DNA from: Aquipseudomonas alcaligenes
GTDB taxonomy: Bacteria > Pseudomonadota > Gammaproteobacteria > Pseudomonadales > Pseudomonadaceae
DNA: 37,228 nt
NCBI RefSeq assembly: GCF_003205495.1
Contig: NZ_QJRX01000014.1
Location: 1 to 37,228 of the forward strand
Reading direction: 5' to 3'
Position numbers and translations under genes: made by a program. Below, in pieces: positions 14,434-20,931 of the stretch. A model generated the notes under the pieces. It searched no databases and had not been told where the DNA came from. It worked only from the letters and a program-made list of their open reading frames with translations. The first letter of the stretch is position 1. Every line of letters begins with the position of its first letter.

Positions 14434-14605
14434 GATTGACGCACCACCAACGGGGTCTAAACTGAGCACTGAACTGCCAAGTTCGGTGTTTTTCGTTTGT
14501 CTGCCCGCAAAACAGATCAAACGCTTGTGCTCGGTTTAGGTGCCTCGTTGTAGGTGCCGTCAATCGTGAAGGCCGGTGGGTTGCTAAAGCCCCCCGGCCT
14601 TTTCC
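14432..14605 (-). ncRNA. C4-like antisense RNA / structured repA leader
   Basis: Read on the minus strand, this leader has a GC-rich hairpin (AAGGCCGG 14601-14594 with CCGGCCTT 14576-14569) and then two segments complementary to downstream segments. Segment 14567-14553 pairs with 14445-14432 (14 pairs, one bulge). Segment 14541-14527 pairs with 14469-14455 (12 of 15). The pairs are nested and lie just before repA. This matches the plan of P1/P7 C4 RNA, where an upstream processed RNA pairs at two sites to silence the gene behind it. A hairpin at 14467-14488 lies between the arms. Confidence 0.55.
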
Positions 14606-14654
14606 TTTTCTGGCCCTTGCAAAATCAATGTTAGTAGCGGGTTAAGTGCCCGCG

Positions 14655-14684
14655 ACTATAAGCCGTCTTCTCTAAATATTGAAG
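14655..14684 (-). promoter_or_regulatory. repA-leader promoter with CI-type operator
   Basis: Minus-strand TTCAAT (14683-14678), 17 bases, TATAGT (14660-14655). The plus-strand sequence TTCTCTAAATATTGAAG (14668-14684) overlaps the -35. It matches the operator at 15451-15468 in 14 of 18 positions, so the CI-like repressor probably controls replication-leader transcription. Confidence 0.55.
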
Positions 14685-14699
14685 CCCGGCGGACTCTTT

Positions 14700-15365
14700 T
14701 TATAGAACATCCCCTTTGTCGAAGGTCGCCCGAACGCCGACGACCACCGCGACAACCTCGAAAGTATCACCAACCTGTTGCATCGGAAACTGTGGGTTGA
14801 GTGCGCGCAGGTAGAACAGTGCGCCGTCTTTGGTCAGCTTTTTGAACACGGGCGCGGTCGGGTCGCCCAGGTGGCCGATGATGAAATCGCCCGGTACCGC
14901 CTTGCGCATGGGGTCGACGAATATGGTGTAACCGCGCGGGAAGCTGACGCCCGTCGGGGCCTGCATGAGCTCGTCGCGCACGACCAGGCCGAACACTCGG
15001 CCCGGCGGTGTTTCGTTGGGTATGACCCAGCAGGTACCACCCGGCAAGCGCTTGGCGTCAGGGTTTCGCGCCCATTCTGCGGCCAGTTCCCAGGGTATGA
15101 CCGGCACCCGCTGGGCATGCTCGCCCGGCGCGCTGGTGGCGTCTGGATCCTTTGCCTCGCGCAGCAGCGTGTCGACTGTAGTGCCCAGGGCTTTGGCCAG
15201 GCTGTCGGCCACATAAACGCTCGGGGCCACGTCCGTTGTTTCTAGGGTCGATAGGTAGCCGGTGGACATATCGCCCCCGGACGTTTCGATAAGCCGTTGT
15301 AGGCCCCAGCCAAGGGCTTGCCGCCGTTTCCGTATGGCGGCCCCTATCCGATAGTCACGTGACAT
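14700..15365 (-). CDS. CI-like lysogeny repressor with degenerate S24 domain
   Basis: A 221-residue repressor with an N-terminal helix-turn-helix (residues about 5-65; GLQRLIETSG...GYLSTLE) and a LexA/CI-type C-terminal domain (about 85-221). Against lambda CI the segment VRDELMQAPTG aligns with EGNSMTAPTG, so the catalytic serine is Leu133. The lysine in FKKL (175/176) is kept. The cleavage dipeptide Ala-Gly appears as Ala95-Ala96 (PWELAAEW). It should dimerise and bind operators but not self-cleave. The ATG follows GAGGAGAG. It lies divergent to the CII/Cro-like gene, as expected for an immunity switch. Confidence 0.88.
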   Translation of the reverse strand: MSRDYRIGAAIRKRRQALGWGLQRLIETSGGDMSTGYLSTLETTDVAPSVYVADSLAKALGTTVDTLLREAKDPDATSAPGEHAQRVPVIPWELAAEWARNPDAKRLPGGTCWVIPNETPPGRVFGLVVRDELMQAPTGVSFPRGYTIFVDPMRKAVPGDFIIGHLGDPTAPVFKKLTKDGALFYLRALNPQFPMQQVGDTFEVVAVVVGVRATFDKGDVL

Positions 15366-15419
15366 TCAATCTCTCTCCTCAATCCGTTGTTTATTGTCCT
15401 TCGATATGCCGCGCATTGG

Positions 15420-15468
15420 CACTCTAGATATAGAAATCTAATTGCGTTTTTTCTCTAAATGTTGAGAA
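15420..15468. promoter_or_regulatory. Operator region between repressor and rightward regulator
   Basis: TTCTCTAAATGTTGAGAA (15451-15468) is an imperfect palindrome with TTCTC/GAGAA ends. A weaker relative lies at 15420-15437 (11 of 18 matches), 31 bases away, about three helix turns. A rightward promoter TTGCGT (15442-15447), 16 bases, GAGAAT (15464-15469) would be covered by the main operator. These are the likely repressor/Cro sites. Confidence 0.55.
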
Positions 15469-15512
15469 TGTGGGTAACCCCACATGCGACCACTTTCGAG
15501 AAGGAACGTGCT

Positions 15513-16103
15513 ATGCGAACTGAGCGCGACATCGTTGTTGATCAGACTAGCCGCTGGTTTACCAACTCGGAGTGGTCGGTCGAGCGTTTCGCTAACGACC
15601 GCCTCGCCCCGGCCCTTTCGGCTGCTGGCTTGGTTGAACTTGCCGGCGACCCTGACGACGTCAACGAGTACCTGCGCGGCCGTAAAGCCTGGGGCACGCG
15701 CGTTTCTCGCATTTTCCACGGCACCCAGCCTTTCCCGCTCGAGTGGAAGTGGGTCTGGTTGGGTTGCCTGCCCGAAGACTACCAGCGCGCAGCGCGCCAC
15801 GAGCTGCTGGCCATGGCCGGCTGCTTTGACGTGCGCCTGCCTGAGTTTGTCGGCGGCGTTTCTCTCGAGGCCACCCAGGCGCGCCTGGGCGAAGTCACTC
15901 GCGAGCTGGGCGACTTCATCGCCGCGGCCACACCTTCGCACAACGGGCGCTATGACCGCACCGACGATCCCGTAGCTGTCGACAAGATGCTACGCGAGGG
16001 GGCCGAGGCAGTCGCTGCAATGGTTAACGAAATGATCGCCGTATCGACCGGCACCGGCCGCCCGTTGCCGCTGCTGGTGCTCGGCAAGATCGGGGGCCGC
16101 TGA
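15513..16103 (+). CDS. CII/Cro-position regulatory protein
   Basis: A 196-residue protein, first gene of the rightward lytic operon. The ATG at 15513 follows AAGGA by 7 bases. The pattern GDPDDVNEYLRGRKAWGTRVSRI in the first third could be a helix-turn-helix. The following LLAMAGCFDVRLPE, then LGEVTRELGDFIAA and EGAEAVAAMVNEMI, resembles the layout of phage CII (CP76-type) regulatory proteins of P2-like phages. Position opposite the repressor supports a regulator. The family call is tentative because it rests on pattern only. Confidence 0.5.
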   Translation: MRTERDIVVDQTSRWFTNSEWSVERFANDRLAPALSAAGLVELAGDPDDVNEYLRGRKAWGTRVSRIFHGTQPFPLEWKWVWLGCLPEDYQRAARHELLAMAGCFDVRLPEFVGGVSLEATQARLGEVTRELGDFIAAATPSHNGRYDRTDDPVAVDKMLREGAEAVAAMVNEMIAVSTGTGRPLPLLVLGKIGGR

Positions 16104-16104
16104 T

Positions 16105-16491
16105 ATGGCCGCTCTGCGCCTGGCTACTCAGAACGGCGACCCGGTACCCGCGGCCGAGGATCTGCTCGACCACATGCCGCCGGCGGGCGAGACGAAAGAA
16201 GACCGCGAGCGCCGCCTGGCTCGACTGCGCAAGCGCAAGCAGCGGGCTGCTGCGGCCCAGGCCGCGCTTAGAGCCGAGGCGGTCAAGGTGCCGCTCGAGC
16301 TGTACGCCGGCACGGTGAAGGCGCTTAACCAGGTGATCGCCGCGGGTGGCTTCGACGGCCCCCAGGCGGCCGAGGAGGCCATCACCCTGTTGTTGCATGG
16401 CGCTGCGGCTCTGGCAGCGCGTGACGGTCACGCCTTTGCGCAACTGATCGCCCCGCCGTCACGCCAGGTGGTTGCTGATGCTGACGCTTGA
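16105..16491 (+). CDS. Hypothetical basic helical protein, 128 aa
   Basis: Not recognised. Starts one base after the previous stop (TGATATG), so translation is probably coupled. Residues about 30-60 are a highly basic, Ala-rich helix (RERRLARLRKRKQRAAAAQ). Residues about 62-105 (VKVPLELYAGTVKALNQVIA, then AAEEAITLLLHGAAAL) look like a strand-helix-helix segment, possibly a ribbon-helix-helix DNA-binding unit. Lies in the early lytic operon with regulators, which fits a regulatory role, but none is shown. Confidence 0.5.
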   Translation: MAALRLATQNGDPVPAAEDLLDHMPPAGETKEDRERRLARLRKRKQRAAAAQAALRAEAVKVPLELYAGTVKALNQVIAAGGFDGPQAAEEAITLLLHGAAALAARDGHAFAQLIAPPSRQVVADADA

Positions 16492-16699
16492 GGCTGCGCC
16501 TCTGGAGCTGAGCCAGGCCGATGCGGTGGCATTGGCTGAGCTGATCGACGCCGAGCTGCGCTCGGCCTCGAGGCCTCGGCCGTTTTGCCTGGGCTGTGGC
16601 CGCGACATCGACAAGGCCCGCCTGGCGATCTATGCCGCTGCGCGCCGCTGCTCGGTCTGCGCTGGCATCCCTTGCTTGGCCAGGAGGGTCTATCAGTGA
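16478..16699 (+). CDS. TraR/DksA-like zinc-finger protein, 73 aa
   Basis: The four-cysteine finger (Cys37, Cys40, Cys58, Cys61) with CLGCGRDIDKARL and RRCSVCAGI is typical of the TraR/DksA C4 finger. The length (73 residues) equals the short phage/plasmid TraR form. Such proteins bind the secondary channel of RNA polymerase and mimic DksA with ppGpp, altering host promoters. The N-terminal helix (QADAVALAELIDAEL) fits the family. The ATG at 16478 overlaps the upstream gene by 14 bases; its TGA overlaps the next GTG. Confidence 0.8.
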   Translation: MLTLEAAPLELSQADAVALAELIDAELRSASRPRPFCLGCGRDIDKARLAIYAAARRCSVCAGIPCLARRVYQ

Positions 16700-17514
16700 C
16701 CTTTGCCCTTGAAATTCGCCACACCGCGCCGGCTGCGCCGGCGGTTGAATACTGGGCCGCGCTCGTGGACGAGAAAAGCGAAGCGCGCGTGCTCAAGGTG
16801 CGCCCGCGCAAGCCAGCCGTCACCCTGCAGGATCTGCAGTGGCTGCGCGAGCGCCTGATGTTCGCCTATCTGGCCCCGGGCGATTACCGCGACGACAGGC
16901 CTGAGCAGAAGCTGGTCGGGGCCTTCGACACCAGTTGCACCCGCGACGCCTTCCCGCGCTGGCGTGCTGCCGAGCTGGCCGAGTGCCCAGCCGAGGGCGG
17001 CCCCGCTCGGCGTCTCCCTCTCGATTACGTGGCCAGCCTGGCCAGGGATACCACCCGCGTGACTGTCAGCGAGACCCGCAAGAAAAAGGCCAGCTCTGAC
17101 CCGTTGCCGCCGTCCGCCTTCGACGATGCGCGCCTGGTGCGGATCGTTGCCGCCCAGGCCCCGGCCTACCGCCACTGGCTGCGCTATGCCTACGCCGATT
17201 CTCAAGACTGGGCCGACGAGGCCGGCGCGGTGGTCGAGCTGTGGGCGCGGGTAGCGCCTGTATTCGGCAAGCTGCAGGGCAAGACCCTGCAGAAGCTCAA
17301 GGGCCTGGCGCACCTGGCGGTGCAGCACGGCAAGCGCTACGCGAACAACGGCCAGGAGCTGTACCAGGCTGCGCGCCTGGCCGAGCTCCTGGGCGTGAAA
17401 ACGAGCAACTACGACCAGCACTGGCGGCCGCGGTGGCAGGCCCTGGTCAACGGCCTGCAGGCGCTCGACGAGGAGGCCTTGCGGGCGGTGCTGGCTGAAT
17501 ACGACAACCAATGA
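16696..17514 (+). CDS. Q: Q-like late antitermination protein
   Basis: A 272-residue protein. The GTG start at 16696 is supported by AGGAGGG 7 bases upstream and by overlap with the preceding stop. The C-terminal half (HWLRYAYADSQDW; LWARVAPVFGKLQGKTLQKL; RLAELLGVKTSNYDQHWRPRW; LDEEALRAVL) is the pattern of the phage 82-type antiterminator Q family. Q proteins load on RNA polymerase paused just after a late promoter and let it pass terminators. A fitting promoter-terminator pair lies 0.8 kb downstream (18293-18372). It is the principal late-gene activator candidate, since no P2 Ogr homologue is seen. Confidence 0.65.
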   Translation: MTFALEIRHTAPAAPAVEYWAALVDEKSEARVLKVRPRKPAVTLQDLQWLRERLMFAYLAPGDYRDDRPEQKLVGAFDTSCTRDAFPRWRAAELAECPAEGGPARRLPLDYVASLARDTTRVTVSETRKKKASSDPLPPSAFDDARLVRIVAAQAPAYRHWLRYAYADSQDWADEAGAVVELWARVAPVFGKLQGKTLQKLKGLAHLAVQHGKRYANNGQELYQAARLAELLGVKTSNYDQHWRPRWQALVNGLQALDEEALRAVLAEYDNQ

Positions 17515-17523
17515 GGGCAACCG

Positions 17524-17748
17524 ATGAACGTGGAAAAGCTGGAGGAGCTGCTCGAGGAGCTGCGCAAGTGCGACAGGGAATCCCGCGCGGTTGATCAAAT
17601 GCTGGCTAAGCCCGATATGGAGGTCAATGTTTTGGGGTCTGGCGGCGTATTCATCACGGCCGGCGATATTCACGATGCGCTCGTCGGTCGGCAGCGCGCT
17701 CTCGCTGATCGTCGCGCCGCGCTGGTCGAAACGGTGAGGGCGCTTTGA
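17524..17748 (+). CDS. Hypothetical coiled-coil protein, 74 aa
   Basis: Starts 9 bases after the Q-like gene. N-terminal heptad-like helix (VEKLEELLEELRKCDRESRA), a short Gly-rich turn (LGSGGVFITAGDI) and a second helix (VGRQRALADRRAALVETVRA). No recognised family; probably a small helical hairpin protein. Its TGA overlaps the next TTG start. Confidence 0.55.
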   Translation: MNVEKLEELLEELRKCDRESRAVDQMLAKPDMEVNVLGSGGVFITAGDIHDALVGRQRALADRRAALVETVRAL

Positions 17749-18056
17749 TTCTCTGCATCCATTGCCAGGTGCCGCCTGAGCTTCGTCGTCAGCCAGATGG
17801 TGACCTGGTGATGTGGATCTGCCCGGTCTGCAATAACCGCGGCGAGGCAACGCCAAGCGAGGCTCGCGCCCTTTCCAGCTGGCAGCTTGTCAACGACGCG
17901 GATCTGCCGCCGCATACCTGCAGGGCTAAGACGCCGCCGCGCTTCTTCATCAGCGCCGCCAAGTGGGGCTCGCGCTGTGCTGGCTGCGACTTCGTCGACC
18001 ATGGCTATGCAACCATCGAGGGCGCTCGCGCCGGCTGGGCTAGGGCGACGCGGTGA
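17745..18056 (+). CDS. Lar-like zinc-binding protein, 103 aa
   Basis: Starts with TTG (TTGA overlap with the previous stop; GAGGG just upstream). Cys4, Cys7, Cys26 and Cys29 (ICPVCNNRGE) form a zinc ribbon followed by EARALSSWQLVND. That layout recalls the small Lar-type proteins of phages, known for restriction alleviation. A second CAGC pair with FVDHGYATIEGARAGW lies at the C-terminus. Function is not proven. Confidence 0.55.
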   Translation: MILCIHCQVPPELRRQPDGDLVMWICPVCNNRGEATPSEARALSSWQLVNDADLPPHTCRAKTPPRFFISAAKWGSRCAGCDFVDHGYATIEGARAGWARATR

Positions 18057-18304
18057 AGGCCCGCGCGCTGCTTATCACCAGCTGTTGCGACCCGCATATG
18101 TGGTATGCGGGCCTGGTCGGCCAGGTGGTGGCGCTGGTTCGCGAGGAGCCGGACTGCTACTTGTCGCGCGAGCCGGCGGGCTTCGTCAACATCGTGCGCA
18201 AACAAGACGCCGATCTGGTCGAGGTCAATTGTACCAATAACCAAAAGTGCCTTTGCCAAACCGGCCTTTTGCGAAAATGTGCAAATGACCCCTTGCAAAA
18301 GTAA
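18053..18304 (+). CDS. Hypothetical protein, 83 aa
   Basis: GTG start overlapping the previous stop (GTGA). Reads MKARALLITSCCDPHMWYAG then VVALVREEPDCYLSREPAGF, a compact Cys-rich beta-looking protein of no recognised function. Its last 15-20 codons run into AT-richer sequence carrying the predicted late promoter, so the gene end and the promoter overlap. Confidence 0.5.
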   Translation: MKARALLITSCCDPHMWYAGLVGQVVALVREEPDCYLSREPAGFVNIVRKQDADLVEVNCTNNQKCLCQTGLLRKCANDPLQK

Positions 18305-18322
18305 GGGCGCACGGGGTACTTT
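18293..18322 (+). promoter_or_regulatory. Putative Q-dependent late promoter
   Basis: TTGCAA (18293-18298), 18 bases, TACTTT (18317-18322), predicted start near 18329. A terminator begins only about 20 bases further on. A promoter followed at once by a terminator, just after a Q-like gene and before holin, is the lambdoid PR' arrangement. Confidence 0.55.
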
Positions 18323-18346
18323 AACCACTCTGCGATACAAACGACT

Positions 18347-18373
18347 AAAGCCCGCCTCTTGGCGGGCTTTTTC
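18347..18373 (+). terminator. Rho-independent terminator (tR'-like)
   Basis: AAAGCCCGCC and GGCGGGCTTT form a perfect 10-bp stem with a TCTT loop, ending in a T run (18368-18372). Placed right after the putative late promoter, it would block late transcription until Q acts. Confidence 0.85.
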
Positions 18374-18521
18374 GTTTCCGTTACTCGCTGACCCCGGAGG
18401 CCTGTATGTAAGCCCTCTACTTGGCCGCCTGCGGGTGGCCCCTTCTCTCCTCGTGCAGGCCTCGGCCTGCAATTCACCAGCCCCGCCCCGTGCGGGGTTT
18501 TCTATTTCTGGAGGCTTCTCG
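18374..18521 (+). other. Untranslated leader before holin
   Basis: No gene is seen. It contains a GCAGGCC/GGCCTGC hairpin near 18455-18472 and CCCCG-TG-CGGGG (18486-18497) followed by TTTTC, another terminator-like hairpin directly before the holin ribosome site (GGAGG, 18510-18514). Confidence 0.5.
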
Positions 18522-18764
18522 ATGGCCAACAACCTGCAGCCGCTTGCCGAGTTGGGCGCTGTCGAGGGCGCAAAGCTGATACCAGGCGCAGCCGGTTTCA
18601 TGCTCTACGGCGTGACCCTGCAGACCTGGGCGCTAGCGATCCCTGTGCTGTATTACCTTGCGCTGCTGGTCGACCTAGTCGGGCGGCGCTGGATCTTTCC
18701 GCTGATCAAGATGCTGCGCGCGCGGGGCAAGCCCTGCGAGGGGGCGGTCGATGACGCTGATTAA
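18522..18764 (+). CDS. Putative holin, 80 aa
   Basis: A small membrane protein immediately upstream of the endolysin, which it overlaps by 14 bases. Hydrophobic stretches run from about residue 18 to 60 (IPGAAGFMLYGVTLQTWALA then IPVLYYLALLVDLVG), ending in a charged tail (LRARGKPCEGAVDDAD). The size, membrane segments and position fit a holin or pinholin. With a signal-anchor endolysin a pinholin is the expected partner. Assigned from context more than from sequence family. Confidence 0.65.
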   Translation: MANNLQPLAELGAVEGAKLIPGAAGFMLYGVTLQTWALAIPVLYYLALLVDLVGRRWIFPLIKMLRARGKPCEGAVDDAD

Positions 18765-19299
18765 GCGAATGATCGCCGCGGTGACGCTGACGCTCGCCGC
18801 TGCCGGCTTCACGGTCAACGAGACCGCCCTGCCGCGTCCTGTTGAGCGCGCCGCGATCATGGCCGCCCTGGTGGTGATGACGCCGGAAATGGAGGGCACG
18901 GTCTACGAGGCCTACCCCGACACCGGCGGCGTCTGGACGATCTGCACCGGCCACACGAAAGGCGTCAGGCCCGGCGACGTGGCCACGCCTGAGCAGTGCG
19001 AGGCCTATCTGCATGCTGACCTTGGCCAGGCGGTCGACTACGTCATGCGCGCCGCGCCTGACGCTCCGTTGTTCTCCAAGATCGCGCTTGCCGACTTTGC
19101 CTACAACGTGGGCATCGGCGCGCTAGCCCGGTCGACTCTGCTGCAGCTGGCCAAGGCCGGCATGCACGAGCTCGCCGCGCAGCAGTTCGGCCGCTGGATG
19201 TTCGTTGCCGGCCGCGACTGTCGAGAACCGAAAAACAACTGCCGCGGCATCCCCATACGCCGCGAACTGCAACGCTCTGTCTATCTGGTGCGCTTATGA
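18751..19299 (+). CDS. SAR endolysin, lysozyme family GH24
   Basis: A 182-residue muramidase. The catalytic triad spacing E-8-D-5-T is seen as Glu48, Asp57 and Thr63 (EGTVYEAYPD...GGVWTICTGHT). The N-terminus (MTLIKRMIAAVTLTLAAAGF) is a weakly hydrophobic, Ala/Thr-rich signal-anchor-release segment as in phage 21 R. Cys65, in place of the usual Gly of the IGYGHT motif, is the residue used for redox control in several SAR endolysins. FAYNVGIGALARSTLL and RRELQRSVYL complete the fold. It overlaps holin and the spanin gene at each end. Confidence 0.92.
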   Translation: MTLIKRMIAAVTLTLAAAGFTVNETALPRPVERAAIMAALVVMTPEMEGTVYEAYPDTGGVWTICTGHTKGVRPGDVATPEQCEAYLHADLGQAVDYVMRAAPDAPLFSKIALADFAYNVGIGALARSTLLQLAKAGMHELAAQQFGRWMFVAGRDCREPKNNCRGIPIRRELQRSVYLVRL

Positions 19300-19802
19300 A
19301 GTCGAGAATCATCGCCCTCGCCGCCCTCCTGGTGATCGCTGGTCTGGTCTACGCCCTGGGCTGGACTCAAGGCGCAAGCCACGAGCAGGCCAACGCGAAG
19401 GCGCTCGAGCACGAGCAGCTGCGCCAGGCCTTCGACCAGGGCCGTGCGCTCGGCACCGTGCGCGACCGCGTTGTCACTGAATACGTCGACCGCGTGCAAG
19501 TGATCGAGAAGCGCGGCCAGACCATCATTAAAGAGGTGCCTGTCTATGTATCCGAAGCTGCTGATCGCGCTTGCCCTGTCCCTGTTGGCTTTGTCCGGTT
19601 GCACGACGCAGTCGCGGCAGGCCTGCCAGCCCCTGGATCTGCCGGCGCTGCTGATGAAGCCCCCTCGGGCGTTGCACTCTCTGCCGTCACAGGCACCGTC
19701 GCCGGCAACTACACCGCCTGCCACGCAAACGCCGAGCAGCTAAAGCAGCTGCAGGCGTACCTGCTCGAGCACCAGGCGATCACGCAAGGGGCTGGGCAAT
19801 GA
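19296..19802 (+). CDS. Rz: Rz-like inner-membrane spanin
   Basis: A 168-residue protein starting in the ATGA overlap with the endolysin. One N-terminal membrane segment (IIALAALLVIAGLVYALGW) anchors it in the inner membrane. A long coiled coil (about residues 30-85; EQANAKALEHEQLRQAF, VDRVQVIEKRGQTIIKEV) spans the periplasm. Cys92 and Cys142 lie in the later part. The spanin complex with Rz1 fuses inner and outer membranes at the last step of lysis. The Rz1 frame is nested inside. Confidence 0.88.
   Translation: MKSRIIALAALLVIAGLVYALGWTQGASHEQANAKALEHEQLRQAFDQGRALGTVRDRVVTEYVDRVQVIEKRGQTIIKEVPVYVSEAADRACPVPVGFVRLHDAVAAGLPAPGSAGAADEAPSGVALSAVTGTVAGNYTACHANAEQLKQLQAYLLEHQAITQGAGQ
19546..19743 (+). 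CDS. Rz1: Rz1-like outer-membrane spanin lipoprotein (nested in Rz)
   Basis: A 65-residue lipoprotein encoded in a different frame entirely within Rz. It has a signal peptide (MYPKLLIALALSLLALSGC) with lipobox LSGC, so Cys19 would be lipidated. The mature part is proline-rich (PPRALHSLPSQAPSPATTPP), the classical o-spanin composition. Confidence 0.88.
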   Translation: MYPKLLIALALSLLALSGCTTQSRQACQPLDLPALLMKPPRALHSLPSQAPSPATTPPATQTPSS

Positions 19803-20092
19803 AGCGCCGCACGTTCCGCCTCGGTGATCTGCGCGCCGGCAAGACGTTTTTTGTCGCCTGGGTCGATCATTCGACCCCTCTCCCGCGCCCAGTGGTGCAG
19901 GAGTACCTGGTAACCAGCCGCGCCGCCGGATACTGGCCCGCAGAGGGCGAGTGGTATCCGTACCGCCTGCGCCCTGAGCTGGTCGCATACATCGCCCAAG
20001 ACTGTCCGCTCTATCGCACTCGCCGCGATGCGAATCGCGCCGCGCTCGGTGAGCTCAAGCGCTTCAACCTCAACCGAAAGGCCCGCCCATGA
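19799..20092 (+). CDS. Hypothetical protein, 97 aa
   Basis: Starts in ATGA overlap with Rz. Reads like a compact beta-rich basic protein: FRLGDLRAGKTFFVAWVDHS, then EYLVTSRAAGYWPAEGEWYP and a C-terminal Arg/Asn-rich helix (TRRDANRAALGELKRFNLNR). No recognised family. Lies between lysis and packaging genes and is coupled to the next gene through another ATGA overlap. Confidence 0.5.
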   Translation: MKRRTFRLGDLRAGKTFFVAWVDHSTPLPRPVVQEYLVTSRAAGYWPAEGEWYPYRLRPELVAYIAQDCPLYRTRRDANRAALGELKRFNLNRKARP

Positions 20093-20688
20093 CCCCAAGC
20101 GAACAAGACAAGGCCCTCGAGGCGCAGATCCTGGCCAAGGGCCTGACGGCCCCGCGCGTGCTGCCCGAGCAGATCGACGAGCTGGTCAGCCGGCTGAGCT
20201 TCCACACCTATGTGATCCCCGGCACCACCGTGACGGTGGCCGCGGCTATCGGCCCTGGCAACTTCGTGGTGGCCATCGGCAAGGCGGGCGCTGCCAGTGC
20301 TGAGAACTTCGACGAGATGGTCGGGCGCAATCGCGCGATCTCCCGTGCGAAGGATGCGGCGCGCAATCAACTGTGGGAGCTCGAGGGCTATCGCTTGAAG
20401 CGCAACCTGCTCGACCTGCAGGAGTTCGGTGGTCTCGACCAGGTGCTCGAGGTTGCAGCCAACATGCCGCCCGAGCTGGCCGACGTGTGGGCAACCTCGG
20501 CCGTTCCGTTCGTTGCGCTGCACCAGGTCGATGCGCCGCCACGCCCTTGCTGCGTTGGTGCTGCCTGCACTGGTGCATGCGGCGCTACCCCTGGCCGCAT
20601 CGTCGAGCTCGACCCGAGCGAGTCGGTTCGTCCGTGCTCGATCTGCAATGCCTCGAAGGTCGAAGGCTCGACCGGCGCAGCGGTTTAG
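20089..20688 (+). CDS. N4 gp49 / Sf6 gp66 family protein, 199 aa
   Basis: The central part, residues about 24-100 (EQIDELVSRLSFHTYVIPGT ... ENFDEMVGRNRAISRAKDAA ... LWELEGYRLK), matches the N4 gp49/Sf6 gp66 family, widespread in phages and without a known biochemical role. Two Cys-rich patches near the C-terminus (PCCVGAACTGAC and RPCSICNAS) are an addition that could bind metal. Last gene before the terminase leader. Confidence 0.75.
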   Translation: MTPSEQDKALEAQILAKGLTAPRVLPEQIDELVSRLSFHTYVIPGTTVTVAAAIGPGNFVVAIGKAGAASAENFDEMVGRNRAISRAKDAARNQLWELEGYRLKRNLLDLQEFGGLDQVLEVAANMPPELADVWATSAVPFVALHQVDAPPRPCCVGAACTGACGATPGRIVELDPSESVRPCSICNASKVEGSTGAAV

Positions 20689-20931
20689 GTACTCCCACGG
20701 CCCCTCCCCCTTCACGGGTGTGAAACTCGCGGGCCTCGCGCGTGTTTGGTTTCGCGAATCGAGTCCGTTCTTCCTATCTCGAGGCCTGCCGGCCTGCATC
20801 GCCCGACTGACCTCGCGGCCAGGTTCGGCTAGGCCTCGACCCTATTCACGGAAAGCCCAAAGGGCAGAAGTCTAAAAGGACTTTTTCGCCTTTGGTCTTT
20901 TGTACCTTTCGCCCTTAGTCCTTTCTCCCCT
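20689..20931. other. Intergenic region upstream of terminase; probable cos location
   Basis: 243 bases without a gene. By analogy with lambda and N15, cos lies just before the small terminase gene, so the cohesive-end site is most likely here. Partial symmetries such as GGCCTGCCGGCC (near 20784-20795) are visible, but I cannot place the nicks. The right part is a pyrimidine-rich strand carrying GTAC-type boxes. Confidence 0.4.
20874..20930 (+). promoter_or_regulatory. GTAC-type boxes upstream of the terminase small subunit
   Basis: Box cores at 20878 (GGAC), 20894 (GGTC), 20902 (GTAC) and 20918 (GTCC) form two pairs each 16 bases apart. The best box, TTTTGTACCTTTCGCCC (20898-20914), matches those at parA and repA. 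The terminase ATG (20932) follows a pyrimidine run with no Shine-Dalgarno sequence. Confidence 0.55.

Noticed and set aside
14436..14463. Plus-strand promoter TTGACG-16-TAAACT in the repA leader
   Set aside because: It could drive an antisense RNA, but the bases are explained by the nested complementary segments, and no clear plus-strand product exists. The hairpins suit the minus-strand transcript better.
14569..14608. Simple plus-strand terminator (GGCCGG hairpin plus TTCCTTTT)
   Set aside because: No plus-strand gene runs into it. It is better read as part of the minus-strand C4-like structured leader, although a terminator function cannot be excluded.
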